Assembly: GCF_014279995.1 (NCBI RefSeq)
Contig: NZ_CP047935.1
Location: 1,881,494-1,945,493, forward strand
Source: Synechococcus sp. BIOS-E4-1
GTDB lineage: Bacteria > Cyanobacteriota > Cyanobacteriia > PCC-6307 > Cyanobiaceae
Length of the DNA stretch: 64,000 nucleotides
Direction of reading: 5' to 3'
In this document: piece by piece, positions 56,675 through 64,000 of the stretch
Layout of the letters: each line of letters begins with the position of its first letter
Numbering within the stretch: position 1 is the stretch's first letter
Notes under the pieces: generated by a model
Database searches by the model: none
Seen by the model: only the letters and a program-made list of their open reading frames with translations
What the model was told of the DNA's origin: nothing
Made by a program: the position numbers and the translations under genes

Positions 56675-56914
56675 ATGCCTCGATTCCGCTGCCCTGATTG
56701 CTGTTGTGGTCCAGCGGTCGTGCTGCGCCCACCCAAAGGAGCCCTGCCAGTGTGCTCCCGTTGCGGCACCGTGATGGAACGGCAGCCACTGGTCAAGCCC
56801 ATTCCTCTGGCTGTTTTTCTGGCCGTGAGCTCAGCCCTTTTGGGACTCTCCATACCAGCGCTTCTGGGACCGCCACCTCCACCAAGACCTCCGACATCGG
56901 AGAACCTCGCTTAG
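56675..56914 (+). CDS. zinc-ribbon protein with one membrane span, 79 aa
   Basis: Two Cys pairs form a zinc-ribbon: RFRCPDCCCGPAVVL and LPVCSRCGTVMERQ. A hydrophobic segment follows (LAVFLAVSSALLGLSIPALL) and then a run of Pro (GPPPPPRPP). This layout suggests a small membrane-anchored zinc protein with the ribbon facing the cytosol. Function unknown. It precedes the YqhA-like gene by 42 bases. Confidence 0.7.
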   Translation: MPRFRCPDCCCGPAVVLRPPKGALPVCSRCGTVMERQPLVKPIPLAVFLAVSSALLGLSIPALLGPPPPPRPPTSENLA

Positions 56915-56956
56915 GTCATCCCTTCTGATCTGAACGCATCAAGATCAATCGCCACC

Positions 56957-57493
56957 ATGAACAAGCAGAGCATGAACCGATCGAGACGACTGGAACGCAG
57001 GTTTGAAGGGCTGATCTGGAAGTTCCGGCTGGTCACGCTGATTCCCGTGCTGATGAGTCTGCTTGGGAGCATCAGCTGTTTTGTCATCGGGACCTACGCA
57101 GAGATCAGCGTTCTACAAAAAGTCTTTCGAGGTGACTTCACCCATGACAACAGCACGCTGCTGATCGGAAAGGTGGTGGGAGGCATCGACTACTACCTGA
57201 TCGGCATTGCCCTGCTGATCTTCGGCTACGGCATCTACGAGCTGGTGATCTCCGACATCGACCCGAGACAGAACGATGCATCGACTTCAAGACGCAACCT
57301 GCTCAACATCCAAGATCTCGATGGGCTGAAACAGAAGCTCACCAAGGTGATCATCGTTGCCCTGATCGTGACGGCGTTCAAGGTGATGGTGAGCTTTGAG
57401 GTGACCACAATCACCGAACTGATTCAGTACTGCGCAGGTGTGCTGATGTTGGCGTTCAGTTCCTATCTGATCGGGCGCACCGGCAAACACTGA
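56957..57493 (+). CDS. YqhA/UPF0114 family membrane protein
   Basis: A 178-residue protein with three or four membrane spans (LVTLIPVLMSLLGSISCFVI; DYYLIGIALLIFGYGIYELV; KVIIVALIVTAFKVMVSFEV; and a last one). The ISDIDP loop and ISVLQKV block are typical of the UPF0114 family, which is of unknown function. It is followed about 100 bases later by the sigma-factor gene. Confidence 0.85.
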   Translation: MNKQSMNRSRRLERRFEGLIWKFRLVTLIPVLMSLLGSISCFVIGTYAEISVLQKVFRGDFTHDNSTLLIGKVVGGIDYYLIGIALLIFGYGIYELVISDIDPRQNDASTSRRNLLNIQDLDGLKQKLTKVIIVALIVTAFKVMVSFEVTTITELIQYCAGVLMLAFSSYLIGRTGKH

Positions 57494-57592
57494 TGCAATG
57501 CCCATGCATCCCCCCTGAGGACGAATCCTTTCATCCACAGGAGTGAGGTGAGCCAACCAGGACTCAGCAGACCTTGAAAGGGTTCCTGCTTG

Positions 57593-58387
57593 ATGTCGAC
57601 CATGACCACCAGCACACAACCGGCGGCAATTCAAAGACGGCTTGAACGTCAACGACGCCATGAACGCCGCCGCCAAATCCCTGCTCACATCCTGCAGCGG
57701 AATGACGCTGTGCTGATGCACCTGGGACTGGCACATCTCGGTGCCAACCGACTGCTGAACAACGGAACTGGCGAACGCGACGATCTGGTGCAGGAAGGTC
57801 GCTATGGGCTGATTCGCGCTCTTGAACATTTTGATGCTGGTCGCGGCCACCGCATCAGCAGCTACGCGATGCCGAGGATCACAGGCCAGATCAGGCATTA
57901 CCGCAGAGACAGACTGCAGACCTTGCGAATCCCCTGGCGACTGGGTGATCTGCATGCCCGTGGGATGAAAGTGCAGGAGCAACGACTGCATGTGGGGCTG
58001 CCACAGCTGAACAATGAGGACCTCGCACAACAACTCGGAGTCACAACAGATCGCTGGCGAGAGGCCTGCATGGCACACCGGGATCGTCGGGTCCAGTCAC
58101 TGCATTGCCAGTGCAGCAACAGCAATGGATCTTCTGAACAGGAGGCTCGAATTGAGTGTCTTCAAGATCACGGACGCCAGCAGGCTGATCCACAGCACGA
58201 ATGGCTGATCCAAATGCTCAACTGCATGGAGCCGAACCATTGCCGTTGGCTCAGTGCTTTCTGGATCGACAGACTGTCCCTCTCGGAGATTGCACGCCGC
58301 GAATGCATTGACCGGCAAATCTTGCGTACAACACTGCACGGAATACTCAAAACCCTGCGTGCCGAAGCGCGTAGGACTTTCAGCTAG
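57593..58387 (+). CDS. alternative RNA polymerase sigma-70-family factor
   Basis: A 264-residue sigma factor. The region-2 core is seen as DDLVQEGRYGLIRALEHFDA (2.1-2.2) and RGHRISSYAMPRITGQIRHY (2.3-2.4); a region-3-like LPQLNNEDLAQQLGVTTDRW follows and a C-terminal helix-turn-helix (LSLSEIARRECIDRQILRTT) is region 4. The IRHYRRDRLQ stretch in place of a standard 2.4 suggests a group 3-like (stress or SigF-like) factor. N-terminus is Gln/Arg-rich. ATG at 57593; TTG at 57590 is in frame. Its end overlaps the convergent DUF92 gene by 8 bases. Confidence 0.85.
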   Translation: MSTMTTSTQPAAIQRRLERQRRHERRRQIPAHILQRNDAVLMHLGLAHLGANRLLNNGTGERDDLVQEGRYGLIRALEHFDAGRGHRISSYAMPRITGQIRHYRRDRLQTLRIPWRLGDLHARGMKVQEQRLHVGLPQLNNEDLAQQLGVTTDRWREACMAHRDRRVQSLHCQCSNSNGSSEQEARIECLQDHGRQQADPQHEWLIQMLNCMEPNHCRWLSAFWIDRLSLSEIARRECIDRQILRTTLHGILKTLRAEARRTFS

Positions 58388-59147
58388 ACAAACCCAGAAG
58401 CCACGCAGCAACCATGGCGAGACCTGCCGCCCAGGCGGTCTGCAGGCCATTGACCAGCTCATTGGTCAGCCAGGGCCAACGGTCCTGGCCCAGAGCTCCA
58501 AGCAGACTTTCGAGCAGTGTGGCGATGAAACCAACCGCCAGCACAACGGCAAAAGCAGTGCCTGACTGAATCAAACCGAGCACAGCCATCACGATCGTCA
58601 TCAGCAGGCTGCCAACAGCACTGGCCAGGGTGCCTTCCACACTCACAGCGCCTTCCGTACCGGCAGGCACGGGCCTGAGAGTGGTGATCAACAGAGTGGT
58701 TCGCCCCCAGCGCTTGCCGATTTCACTTCCGAAGGTGTCGGCCAGCTTTGCTGCGAAACTCGCGGCAAAGCCGATCAGCAACAACGTCGGCGAGCCGATT
58801 CGAGCAGCGACCAGTAAGGCCAGCACCAGACCGGTGAAGGCCGATCCCCAGACATTTTCCGGACCGCGACGACCGCCGCGCCCCTCGGCAAGACCCAGCT
58901 CCTCTTTCCTGGCAAAACCCAGCTTGGTCACCAGGGAGCCCAGCACCAGGTAAGCCACAACCGCCAGCCAACCGCGCCAGGCCAGCGAGCCCCAAAGCAC
59001 CGTGCCGAGGATGCCTGCATGACACCAACCGGCCCGAGTGAGCAACGGAAAGCGCTGCGCCAGACTGATCAAGATTGCATTGAGCAACAGCGCAGTGAGC
59101 CACAGCGCAGCGGTTTGAGACGGAAGCTCAAAAGGCATGGAAAACAT
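58380..59147 (-). CDS. DUF92 family protein (phytyl-phosphate kinase-like)
   Basis: A membrane protein of the TIGR00297/DUF92 family with about six spans. LTRAGWCHAGILGTVLWGSL and GLAEGRGGRRGPENVWGSAF are diagnostic, as is ADTFGSEIGKRWGR. Plant and cyanobacterial members (VTE6-type) phosphorylate phytyl phosphate for tocopherol and chlorophyll recycling; this function is inferred by homology. Start uncertain: ATGs at 59147 and 59138 are most natural, with GTG at 59198 an upstream option. It is divergent from the Ala/Pro-rich gene. Confidence 0.85.
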   Translation of the reverse strand: MFSMPFELPSQTAALWLTALLLNAILISLAQRFPLLTRAGWCHAGILGTVLWGSLAWRGWLAVVAYLVLGSLVTKLGFARKEELGLAEGRGGRRGPENVWGSAFTGLVLALLVAARIGSPTLLLIGFAASFAAKLADTFGSEIGKRWGRTTLLITTLRPVPAGTEGAVSVEGTLASAVGSLLMTIVMAVLGLIQSGTAFAVVLAVGFIATLLESLLGALGQDRWPWLTNELVNGLQTAWAAGLAMVAAWLLGLSS

Positions 59148-59231
59148 CAGGCTGTGTTGCACTGCCCTAAGCATCAACGTTGAAGGGAGCTCCGGCACGG
59201 ATAATCACCTTGACGATTTCCCCGCTGAGGC

Positions 59232-59684
59232 ATGGTGCTGAACAGAAAGGGTTTCTTCCTTGAGCTGGGAGACCATCAGGCGAAAGCACCAGAAACCAAG
59301 GCTGAAGCCAAGCAGGACAAGGCTGAAAGCGCTCCTGAGTCATCACAGCCCGCAGCGGCTCCAGCTCCAGCTCCAGCTCCAGTCAAAGAGGTCGCTCCTG
59401 CTCAAATCGAAGAGGTCGCTCCTGCTCCTGTTGCCGTTGCTGCTGAAAGCAAAACCGACACCAGAGCAGAGAGCGTCGAGGCCAAGGAGAAGCCATCCCT
59501 GACCACTGCTGATGCCATTGCAGCTGAACTGGCTGCAGCAGACTCCGCAAGACCAGAGGTTGAACTCGTCACTTTCGCCCCAGATGCACTTCAACCGGGC
59601 AATTCCATTCGTCCGGGCAAGCGTCGTCCCGGCAACAACCTGGCTGGATTCCGCAGCATGGCGACCGACCTGTTCAAAGGCTGA
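59232..59684 (+). CDS. Ala/Pro-rich low-complexity protein, 150 aa
   Basis: Begins MVLNRKGFFLELGDHQ and then has an acidic Lys/Glu/Ala region, a Pro-Ala spacer (PAAAPAPAPAPVKEVAPAQ), and a better-conserved-looking end (SIRPGKRRPGNNLAGFRSMA). No signal or span. Such a layout fits a linker- or scaffold-like protein. The DNA carries short internal repeats (GCTCCA; GAGGTCGCTCCTGCT). Function unknown. Confidence 0.65.
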   Translation: MVLNRKGFFLELGDHQAKAPETKAEAKQDKAESAPESSQPAAAPAPAPAPVKEVAPAQIEEVAPAPVAVAAESKTDTRAESVEAKEKPSLTTADAIAAELAAADSARPEVELVTFAPDALQPGNSIRPGKRRPGNNLAGFRSMATDLFKG

Positions 59685-59815
59685 ACTCGTACAAACGCTG
59701 CACTGGCCTGCCCATCACTGTCAGGCACAATCCTGATCTGATCGATTGATGCGTGATGCCGTTGCTGCCTCGAGTCAACGAGCAAAGTCAAGCCGCAGTT
59801 TCTGCCCCGACCAAC

Positions 59816-60037
59816 ATGAACCGCCCACCGTCACCTCTTCGGTTCTTGAGGAGCCGTCTCGGTCAGCTGATCAGACAGTGGGGCTCAGGACAAGCCCAGA
59901 GTTCAGGACAATTTCAGCCTGGTCTGAACCGTTCAGTTCAGGGACCAACCTCCGCCCAGATCGCCCTAATGCAGCGCATGGGCGTGAAAGGGCGACCGTT
60001 CATGGATGCGTGTAAACGGCGGAGCCTCAGCACCTGA
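59816..60037 (+). CDS. hypothetical basic protein, 73 aa
   Basis: From ATG 59816 the frame encodes an Arg/Gln-rich protein (RFLRSRLGQLIRQWGSGQ) with a C-terminal block TSAQIALMQRMGVKGRPFMD that looks conserved in style. ATG at 59756 is an alternative. Its end overlaps the convergent rsmE gene by 11 bases. No family recognised. Confidence 0.5.
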   Translation: MNRPPSPLRFLRSRLGQLIRQWGSGQAQSSGQFQPGLNRSVQGPTSAQIALMQRMGVKGRPFMDACKRRSLST

Positions 60038-60776
60038 ATGTTCGCCAGTTGCTCAGGCTGCTCACCCCAGCCACAGCAGCTGTGGAGCTGCGCAGGATGG
60101 TGTCACCCAAGGACACGCAGATCCAGCCGGCCGCTCGCGCTGCTGCAAGCTCCTGATCACTCCATCCCCCCTCGGGTCCGATCGACAGCCAGATGGATCG
60201 ATCAACTGAAGTCTGAGATGCAAGTAGTGCAGACAGTGGAGGGCTCTCCATCTCGCGAGTGACCGCAATCAGGCGCAGGTCGTGCTGGCTCGGTGTTGGC
60301 CACCACGCTGCTGCGGAACACCGTGCGGACAGCTCAGGAGCCCAGAGCCGCTCGCACTGTTCAACGGCTTCCTGCAGGATCGAGCTCCAGCGCTCCGGAC
60401 GATGCTCAGCCTGAGGAACGGAGCGTTGGCAATCAAGCGGCTGCAGTCGATCCACACCCAGCTCACAAGCCATCCGCATCACGTCATCCATGCCTCGACG
60501 GATCAGAGCAATGGCCAGACCCAGTTTCGGCAGTGGAGAGATCACGCTCTGACTGGGCGCCTCGATCTCAGTACATAACTCGAGTTGTTGTCCGTCGCGA
60601 AGACGGGCCATCCAGAGATGACCACGACCATCAATGACGTCCACCTCAGCACCCTGCTTCAGACGCAGAACCTTGCGCAGGTAGCGCGATTCATGCTCCT
60701 CCAGCACAAAACAACGATGCTCACCGGCACACTGCAACCTGCGGGAGTCGATCAGCAGGCGTCGTCGTTCCGCCAC
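60027..60776 (-). CDS. rsmE: 16S rRNA (uracil1498-N3)-methyltransferase
   Basis: A SPOUT-class methyltransferase that modifies U1498 in the ribosomal decoding region. It has an N-terminal PUA-like part (YLRKVLRLKQGAEVDVIDGR) and the C-terminal knot: LSIGPEGGWSDQELAAARAA and SLGDTILRSSTAAVAG. About 249 residues. The start is uncertain: GTG at 60776 gives a normal N-terminus; TTG at 60788 would overlap the DUF3531 stop. It follows DUF3531 on the same strand. Confidence 0.92.
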   Translation of the reverse strand: MAERRRLLIDSRRLQCAGEHRCFVLEEHESRYLRKVLRLKQGAEVDVIDGRGHLWMARLRDGQQLELCTEIEAPSQSVISPLPKLGLAIALIRRGMDDVMRMACELGVDRLQPLDCQRSVPQAEHRPERWSSILQEAVEQCERLWAPELSARCSAAAWWPTPSQHDLRLIAVTREMESPPLSALLASQTSVDRSIWLSIGPEGGWSDQELAAARAAGWICVSLGDTILRSSTAAVAGVSSLSNWRTFRC

Positions 60777-60784
60777 AACAACGA

Positions 60785-61234
60785 TCAACCCATGCCGGGA
60801 AAAACACTGTCGGGATGGTCCTCCACCGGCCAGTCGTCATTCACTCCACCGATCAGCAGTTCCTCGAGCTGCACCACATCAGAATCAAGCTGACGCAGGG
60901 CATTGATCAGAACATCAAGGGCAATCCCATCACTGGTGCCCAGATCAATCCAGCAACGGGCCCAGTCCTGCTGATACTCCATCTGACCCATGTTGTGCAT
61001 CAGGGCCGGCATCACACCCGTGGCTTCCTCGGCTTCGTAGCTCATCCAGCTGAGCTCATCGCCTTCTTCGTGCACCTGCAGGTTCTCGGCATTGAAACCT
61101 CCGAGCCGTCCCAGGACATACCAACTGTCAAAGATGCCATCCACATAATTCCTTTCTCCCTGACTGGGGATTTCGCTGAATCGCAACCAGACCCAGCAAT
61201 TGAAAGGATCAACCTCTCGGAAGCGAACGCGCAT
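60785..61234 (-). CDS. DUF3531 family protein
   Basis: A 149-residue acidic soluble protein of the DUF3531 family, which occurs in cyanobacteria and plastids. Diagnostic stretches are REVDPFNCWVWLRFSEIPSQ, YVDGIFDSWYVLGRLGGFNA and WARCWIDLGTSDGIALDVLI. It leads rsmE by only a few bases, so they are probably an operon. Function unknown. Confidence 0.87.
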   Translation of the reverse strand: MRVRFREVDPFNCWVWLRFSEIPSQGERNYVDGIFDSWYVLGRLGGFNAENLQVHEEGDELSWMSYEAEEATGVMPALMHNMGQMEYQQDWARCWIDLGTSDGIALDVLINALRQLDSDVVQLEELLIGGVNDDWPVEDHPDSVFPGMG

Positions 61235-61326
61235 GACCCACCGCTGACCCCGTCATCATCGCCGCCGAAGCGACCATCGACCATGCTGAAGAGCCAAGGC
61301 AGCCCGCAGCGGGGCATTCGAGCGGA

Positions 61327-61959
61327 ATGCTGGAACTCACGGATATCAACTACAGACCTGCAACGGCAGAGCAGTTGGTCTTGAACAGCATCCAGCTGAA
61401 GGCCGATCCAGGGCGACCTCTTCTGATTTCCGGCGACAGCGGCAGTGGAAAGACCAGCCTTCTGGAGGTGATCAGCGGGATGGCAGGTGCTGACACCGGC
61501 AGCATCAGCTGGAAAGGACAGCCGCTGAATCAGCGTCAACGACGCTGGCTTTGCGGAGTGGTGTTTCAGTTTCCGGAACGACACTTTCTGGGCCTGAGCG
61601 TTAATCAGGAACTGAAGCTGGGCCACCGGCGGCTGAACAGTGAGGAGATGATTTCCGCACTTCGCAAGGTCGGACTCAGCGGAGTGGATGGACGTCAGGC
61701 TCCGGAGCGACTCAGCGGCGGACAGCAGCGGCGACTGGCCCTGGCTGTGCAGCTGCTGCGCAAGCCTGATGTGCTGCTGCTCGATGAGCCCACCGCCGGA
61801 CTCGACTGGTCAGTGCGTACCGAAGTGCTCGAACTGCTTGACCGTTTGAGCCACGACCGTTTGTTGATCGTGGTGACTCACGAGCCGGAACTGTTCCAGG
61901 ACTGGAGCTGCGAGCATCTGCGCCTGCGCGATGGTCGACTGCATGCTCTGTCACCATGA
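61327..61959 (+). CDS. orphan ECF-like ABC ATPase
   Basis: A 210-residue ATPase with Walker A ISGDSGSGKTSLLEV, Q-loop VVFQFPERHFLGLSV (the F-Q-x-P-E form of ECF/cobalt-type ATPases), signature LSGGQQRRLALAVQLL, Walker B VLLLDEPTAGLDW and switch His in VVTHEPELF. No EcfT or S-component gene is nearby; plastid and cyanobacterial proteins of this type are also found alone. The substrate is unknown. It precedes hslO by about 20 bases. Confidence 0.85.
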   Translation: MLELTDINYRPATAEQLVLNSIQLKADPGRPLLISGDSGSGKTSLLEVISGMAGADTGSISWKGQPLNQRQRRWLCGVVFQFPERHFLGLSVNQELKLGHRRLNSEEMISALRKVGLSGVDGRQAPERLSGGQQRRLALAVQLLRKPDVLLLDEPTAGLDWSVRTEVLELLDRLSHDRLLIVVTHEPELFQDWSCEHLRLRDGRLHALSP

Positions 61960-61980
61960 CGCCTGGATTGTTGAAGAGCC

Positions 61981-62922
61981 ATGGCTGATCGGCTGGTCCG
62001 CGCCACCGCAGCAGGCGGGGGAATCAGGCTTGTGGCGGTAACCACCGGCGAAACCTCTCGTGTCGCCCAATCACGGCATGGGCTCTCCTACCTCACCACC
62101 GTGATGCTCGGCAGAGCCATGGGGGCGGGTCTGCTGTTAGCCAGTTCCATGAAGGTGCGTCACGGTCGCGTCAACCTGAGACTGGGCTCAGACGGACCTC
62201 TCAAAGGTCTGACAGTGGATGCCGGCCGTGACGGCAGCGTGCGGGGCTTTGTCGGCAACCCCTCGCTTGAACTCGACCCGATAAGCGATACCGAAGGACG
62301 AGCGAGTTTCGACTTCAGTTCGGCGGCGGGAACGGGTTACCTGCATGTGGTGCGCGACGACGGCAAAGGCGAACCCTTCAGCAGCACAGTGGAACTGGTA
62401 AGCGGAGGCATCGGAGACGATGTTGCCTCTTATCTGCTCCACTCCGAACAGACACCCTCAGCGGTATTCGTGGGCGAAACGATCAAAAGTGAAGGCTTGC
62501 AAAGCAGCGGAGGGCTTCTGGTTCAGGTGCTGCCCAAGGCAGCAGAAGAACCAACTCTGGTGGCTCTGCTCGAAGAAAGGTGCCGCGAGATCGAACATTT
62601 CAGCCAGAAGCTGCACAGCTGCGGCGACCATCCGGAACAGTTGCTTCGGGATGTGTTCCCGGATCTGGATCCTCAGCCCATCCCAAGCAGCGAACCCATG
62701 CAGGCAGTGCAGTTCCTTTGTCCTTGCAGCCGTAAACGCAGCCTGGGCGCACTCACATTGCTAGGCAGCAAGGAATTGCATTCCATGCTGAAGGAAGACA
62801 AGGGAGCAGAGCTCACCTGTCATTTCTGCAGTGAGGTTTATCGATTCAATGAATCAGAGCTGCAAAGCCTGATTGAGGACATGACCCAATCAGGCGAGGA
62901 GAAGAGCACCGGCAAGCAATAA
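61981..62922 (+). CDS. hslO: Hsp33 redox-regulated chaperone
   Basis: A 313-residue chaperone that is activated by oxidation and prevents aggregation under oxidative stress. The N-terminal domain has [20 protein letters not shown]; the C-terminal zinc centre is complete, CPCSRKRS and later CHFCSEVY (C-x-C then C-x-x-C), the redox switch of Hsp33. It follows the ABC ATPase closely. Its last 33 bases overlap the convergent CPP1-like gene. Confidence 0.95.
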   Translation: MADRLVRATAAGGGIRLVAVTTGETSRVAQSRHGLSYLTTVMLGRAMGAGLLLASSMKVRHGRVNLRLGSDGPLKGLTVDAGRDGSVRGFVGNPSLELDPISDTEGRASFDFSSAAGTGYLHVVRDDGKGEPFSSTVELVSGGIGDDVASYLLHSEQTPSAVFVGETIKSEGLQSSGGLLVQVLPKAAEEPTLVALLEERCREIEHFSQKLHSCGDHPEQLLRDVFPDLDPQPIPSSEPMQAVQFLCPCSRKRSLGALTLLGSKELHSMLKEDKGAELTCHFCSEVYRFNESELQSLIEDMTQSGEEKSTGKQ

Positions 62923-63579
62923 AAGCAAGGTGGGCAGTGCCTGCCATTGCTCCACACCAAGTGGCAGACCGGTCTGAGCTGTGACAGCACTGAGCAATGC
63001 CCCCAGCGCCAGGCCCACAATCAGGAGCAAAAGGGTCCAGCCAAGAGAGCCCAAGGGCCGCCTGCCTCGTTTGACCTGACTGATGAACACAGCAATCGTG
63101 GACAAGGCCAGAAGCAGATCAACGGTTTGCGGAGCCAGCAGCAGCAGCAACAAGGCCAAAGCTCCCGCAATGGAGCGCACGAGCAGACCCTGTCCCTGCA
63201 CCAATTGAAAATCGGGCATAAAGCCGGCGCCACTGAGGGATGGCGCCGGCAATGACATTCCGCGCAGACGAGTCAACAAAGCGGCGGGACCATTGCCACT
63301 GCTGGGCACTCCGGCGGAAACCTGCTGGCGCTCGATCTGTGAAGCAGAGGCGGCTGCTGAACTCAGACGACCAGACTGACGGTCACGAAGACGTGCCATC
63401 AACACAGCGTCGTAGGCAGCCTCAACACGGGCGCGCGCGACTGCATCATCGCCGCAGGATGCAACAACCCGATCTCTGGCTTTCTGGACGTCGTCAAATC
63501 CAGCGCCAGGATTGACGCCGAGCAAGGAGTAGGGATCTTTCGGATCCGAATCCGAGCTTGGATCCAGCCCTGCAGCCAT
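62890..63579 (-). CDS. CPP1-like protein (J-like domain, membrane)
   Basis: A 229-residue protein with an N-terminal J-like segment ([40 protein letters not shown]) lacking the HPD of true J-proteins, and three or four C-terminal spans. This matches the CPP1 family, which in plants stabilises the chlorophyll-synthesis enzyme POR. In cyanobacteria the role is inferred. Convergent with hslO, overlapping it by 33 bases. Confidence 0.87.
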   Translation of the reverse strand: MAAGLDPSSDSDPKDPYSLLGVNPGAGFDDVQKARDRVVASCGDDAVARARVEAAYDAVLMARLRDRQSGRLSSAAASASQIERQQVSAGVPSSGNGPAALLTRLRGMSLPAPSLSGAGFMPDFQLVQGQGLLVRSIAGALALLLLLLAPQTVDLLLALSTIAVFISQVKRGRRPLGSLGWTLLLLIVGLALGALLSAVTAQTGLPLGVEQWQALPTLLLLLAGALLLA

Positions 63580-63654
63580 TGATATACGGAAATCTATTTA
63601 GAGATTATCGAGAGACCTGCTCAAGCGAGCACAAAGCCTGCATTTGGAAGCGAC

Positions 63655-63942
63655 TCAGAACAAGGGCGGACCGTGACGGAATCCGTGTTGACGCTCAAAA
63701 CGGTGTCGAAAACTGGGCACATCGGCGTTGAGCAGGACCTGACGGTGCTTGATCAAAGGCATCTGGGGAGGCAGGTGATATCCCTCGAGAACCTCAACGT
63801 GATCCTGATGATCGCGAAAACAGACGTAATCGGTACCACCGTCGTCACAGGGACGGTGCAGCCAGAGGGTGTCCACAGCAGACCGATTCAGAGGCAATAT
63901 TCTGGCGATGGAATTGCTTCTCCGTGACTGAAAAACGGTCAT
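63655..63942 (-). CDS. hypothetical protein, 95 aa
   Basis: A His- and Arg-rich soluble protein; DTLWLHRPCDDGGTDYVCFR and HVEVLEGYHLPPQMPLIKHR look coding. Its ATG (63942-63940) shares two bases with the ATG of the divergent gene at 63941, so either the starts truly overlap or one is internal. No family recognised. Confidence 0.5.
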   Translation of the reverse strand: MTVFQSRRSNSIARILPLNRSAVDTLWLHRPCDDGGTDYVCFRDHQDHVEVLEGYHLPPQMPLIKHRQVLLNADVPSFRHRFERQHGFRHGPPLF

Positions 63943-64000
63943 GAGTGAATCTCAACCTTTCACCAAGGATTGGGACTGCAGCCAGGAACGATTCGAATCA
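63941..64000 (+). CDS. partial CDS at window edge (first 20 codons)
   Basis: From the ATG at 63941 the frame is open to the window end, reading MSESQPFTKDWDCSQERFES, and presumably continues outside. Too short to identify. The ATG overlaps the start codon of the divergent gene. Confidence 0.4.
   Translation, partial: MSESQPFTKDWDCSQERFES

Overview
The window reads as a stretch of chromosome from a GC-rich marine picocyanobacterium, most likely Synechococcus. It carries chlorophyll synthesis (chlH), a high-light-inducible protein (hli), a CPP1-like chaperone, and many families confined to cyanobacteria or to cyanobacteria and plastids (DUF3038, DUF4335, DUF2949, DUF2811, DUF3318, DUF3386, DUF3531, DUF6447, CGLD27). 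It also has phnDCE and a Nif11-type leader peptide. Genes are tightly packed, with many 1-8 base overlaps and frequent strand switches. This is mostly ordinary core chromosome; I see no rRNA, CRISPR array, transposase or prophage.

Layout. 1-6.2 kb: an OmpR-like regulator, a secreted EF-hand protein, the DUF3038/DUF4335 pair, apt, a UbiH-like hydroxylase and hli. 6.2-11.2 kb: dapB divergent from chlH. 11.3-17.7 kb: DCC oxidoreductase, folP, tpiA and an S4 protein on the minus strand, then an ABC exporter, DUF6447, an AGCS symporter and DUF3386. 17.8-23.8 kb: carB, DUF3318-rsfS-CGLD27-asparaginase, and initiator tRNA-fMet. 24-31 kb: a GMC oxidoreductase, a cbiX-type chelatase with a histidine-rich tail, an FAD-binding oxidase and a SulP transporter. 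31.2-35.5 kb: a polar amino-acid ABC operon with a DUF308 membrane gene inserted in it. 35.7-42.2 kb: small and poorly known genes, an AEC carrier, AlkB, a DUF938 methyltransferase and a ribbon-helix-helix pair. 42.2-46.7 kb: phnDCE and aspC. 46.8-55.5 kb: VOC protein, family-4-like uracil-DNA glycosylase, ispG, a C-terminal processing protease, two odd secreted or repeat proteins, and mfd. 55.7-56.7 kb: an AT-richer islet of tiny genes that includes a RiPP precursor. 56.7-64 kb: zinc-ribbon protein, YqhA, a sigma factor, DUF92, rsmE, DUF3531, an ECF-like ATPase, hslO and CPP1-like.

Most notable. The gene at 55968-56246 encodes a 92-residue Nif11/prochlorosin-type precursor: a 68-residue leader ending in Ala-Gly-Gly and a 24-residue core with two Cys, each preceded by Thr or Ser. 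No modifying enzyme is in the window, so it would be an orphan substrate served from elsewhere. Other points are a uracil-DNA glycosylase lacking at least one and probably more iron-sulfur cysteines, two 15-bp coding tandem repeats (His-rich CbiX tail; Gly-Pro protein), a 16-bp tandem repeat after the EF-hand gene, a coupled RHH/unknown pair with upstream direct repeats, and several genes under 60 codons (38436-38570, 51718-51894, 55733-55879).

All functions are assigned from motifs and remembered family features; no database search was run. Several start codons are uncertain and are flagged.
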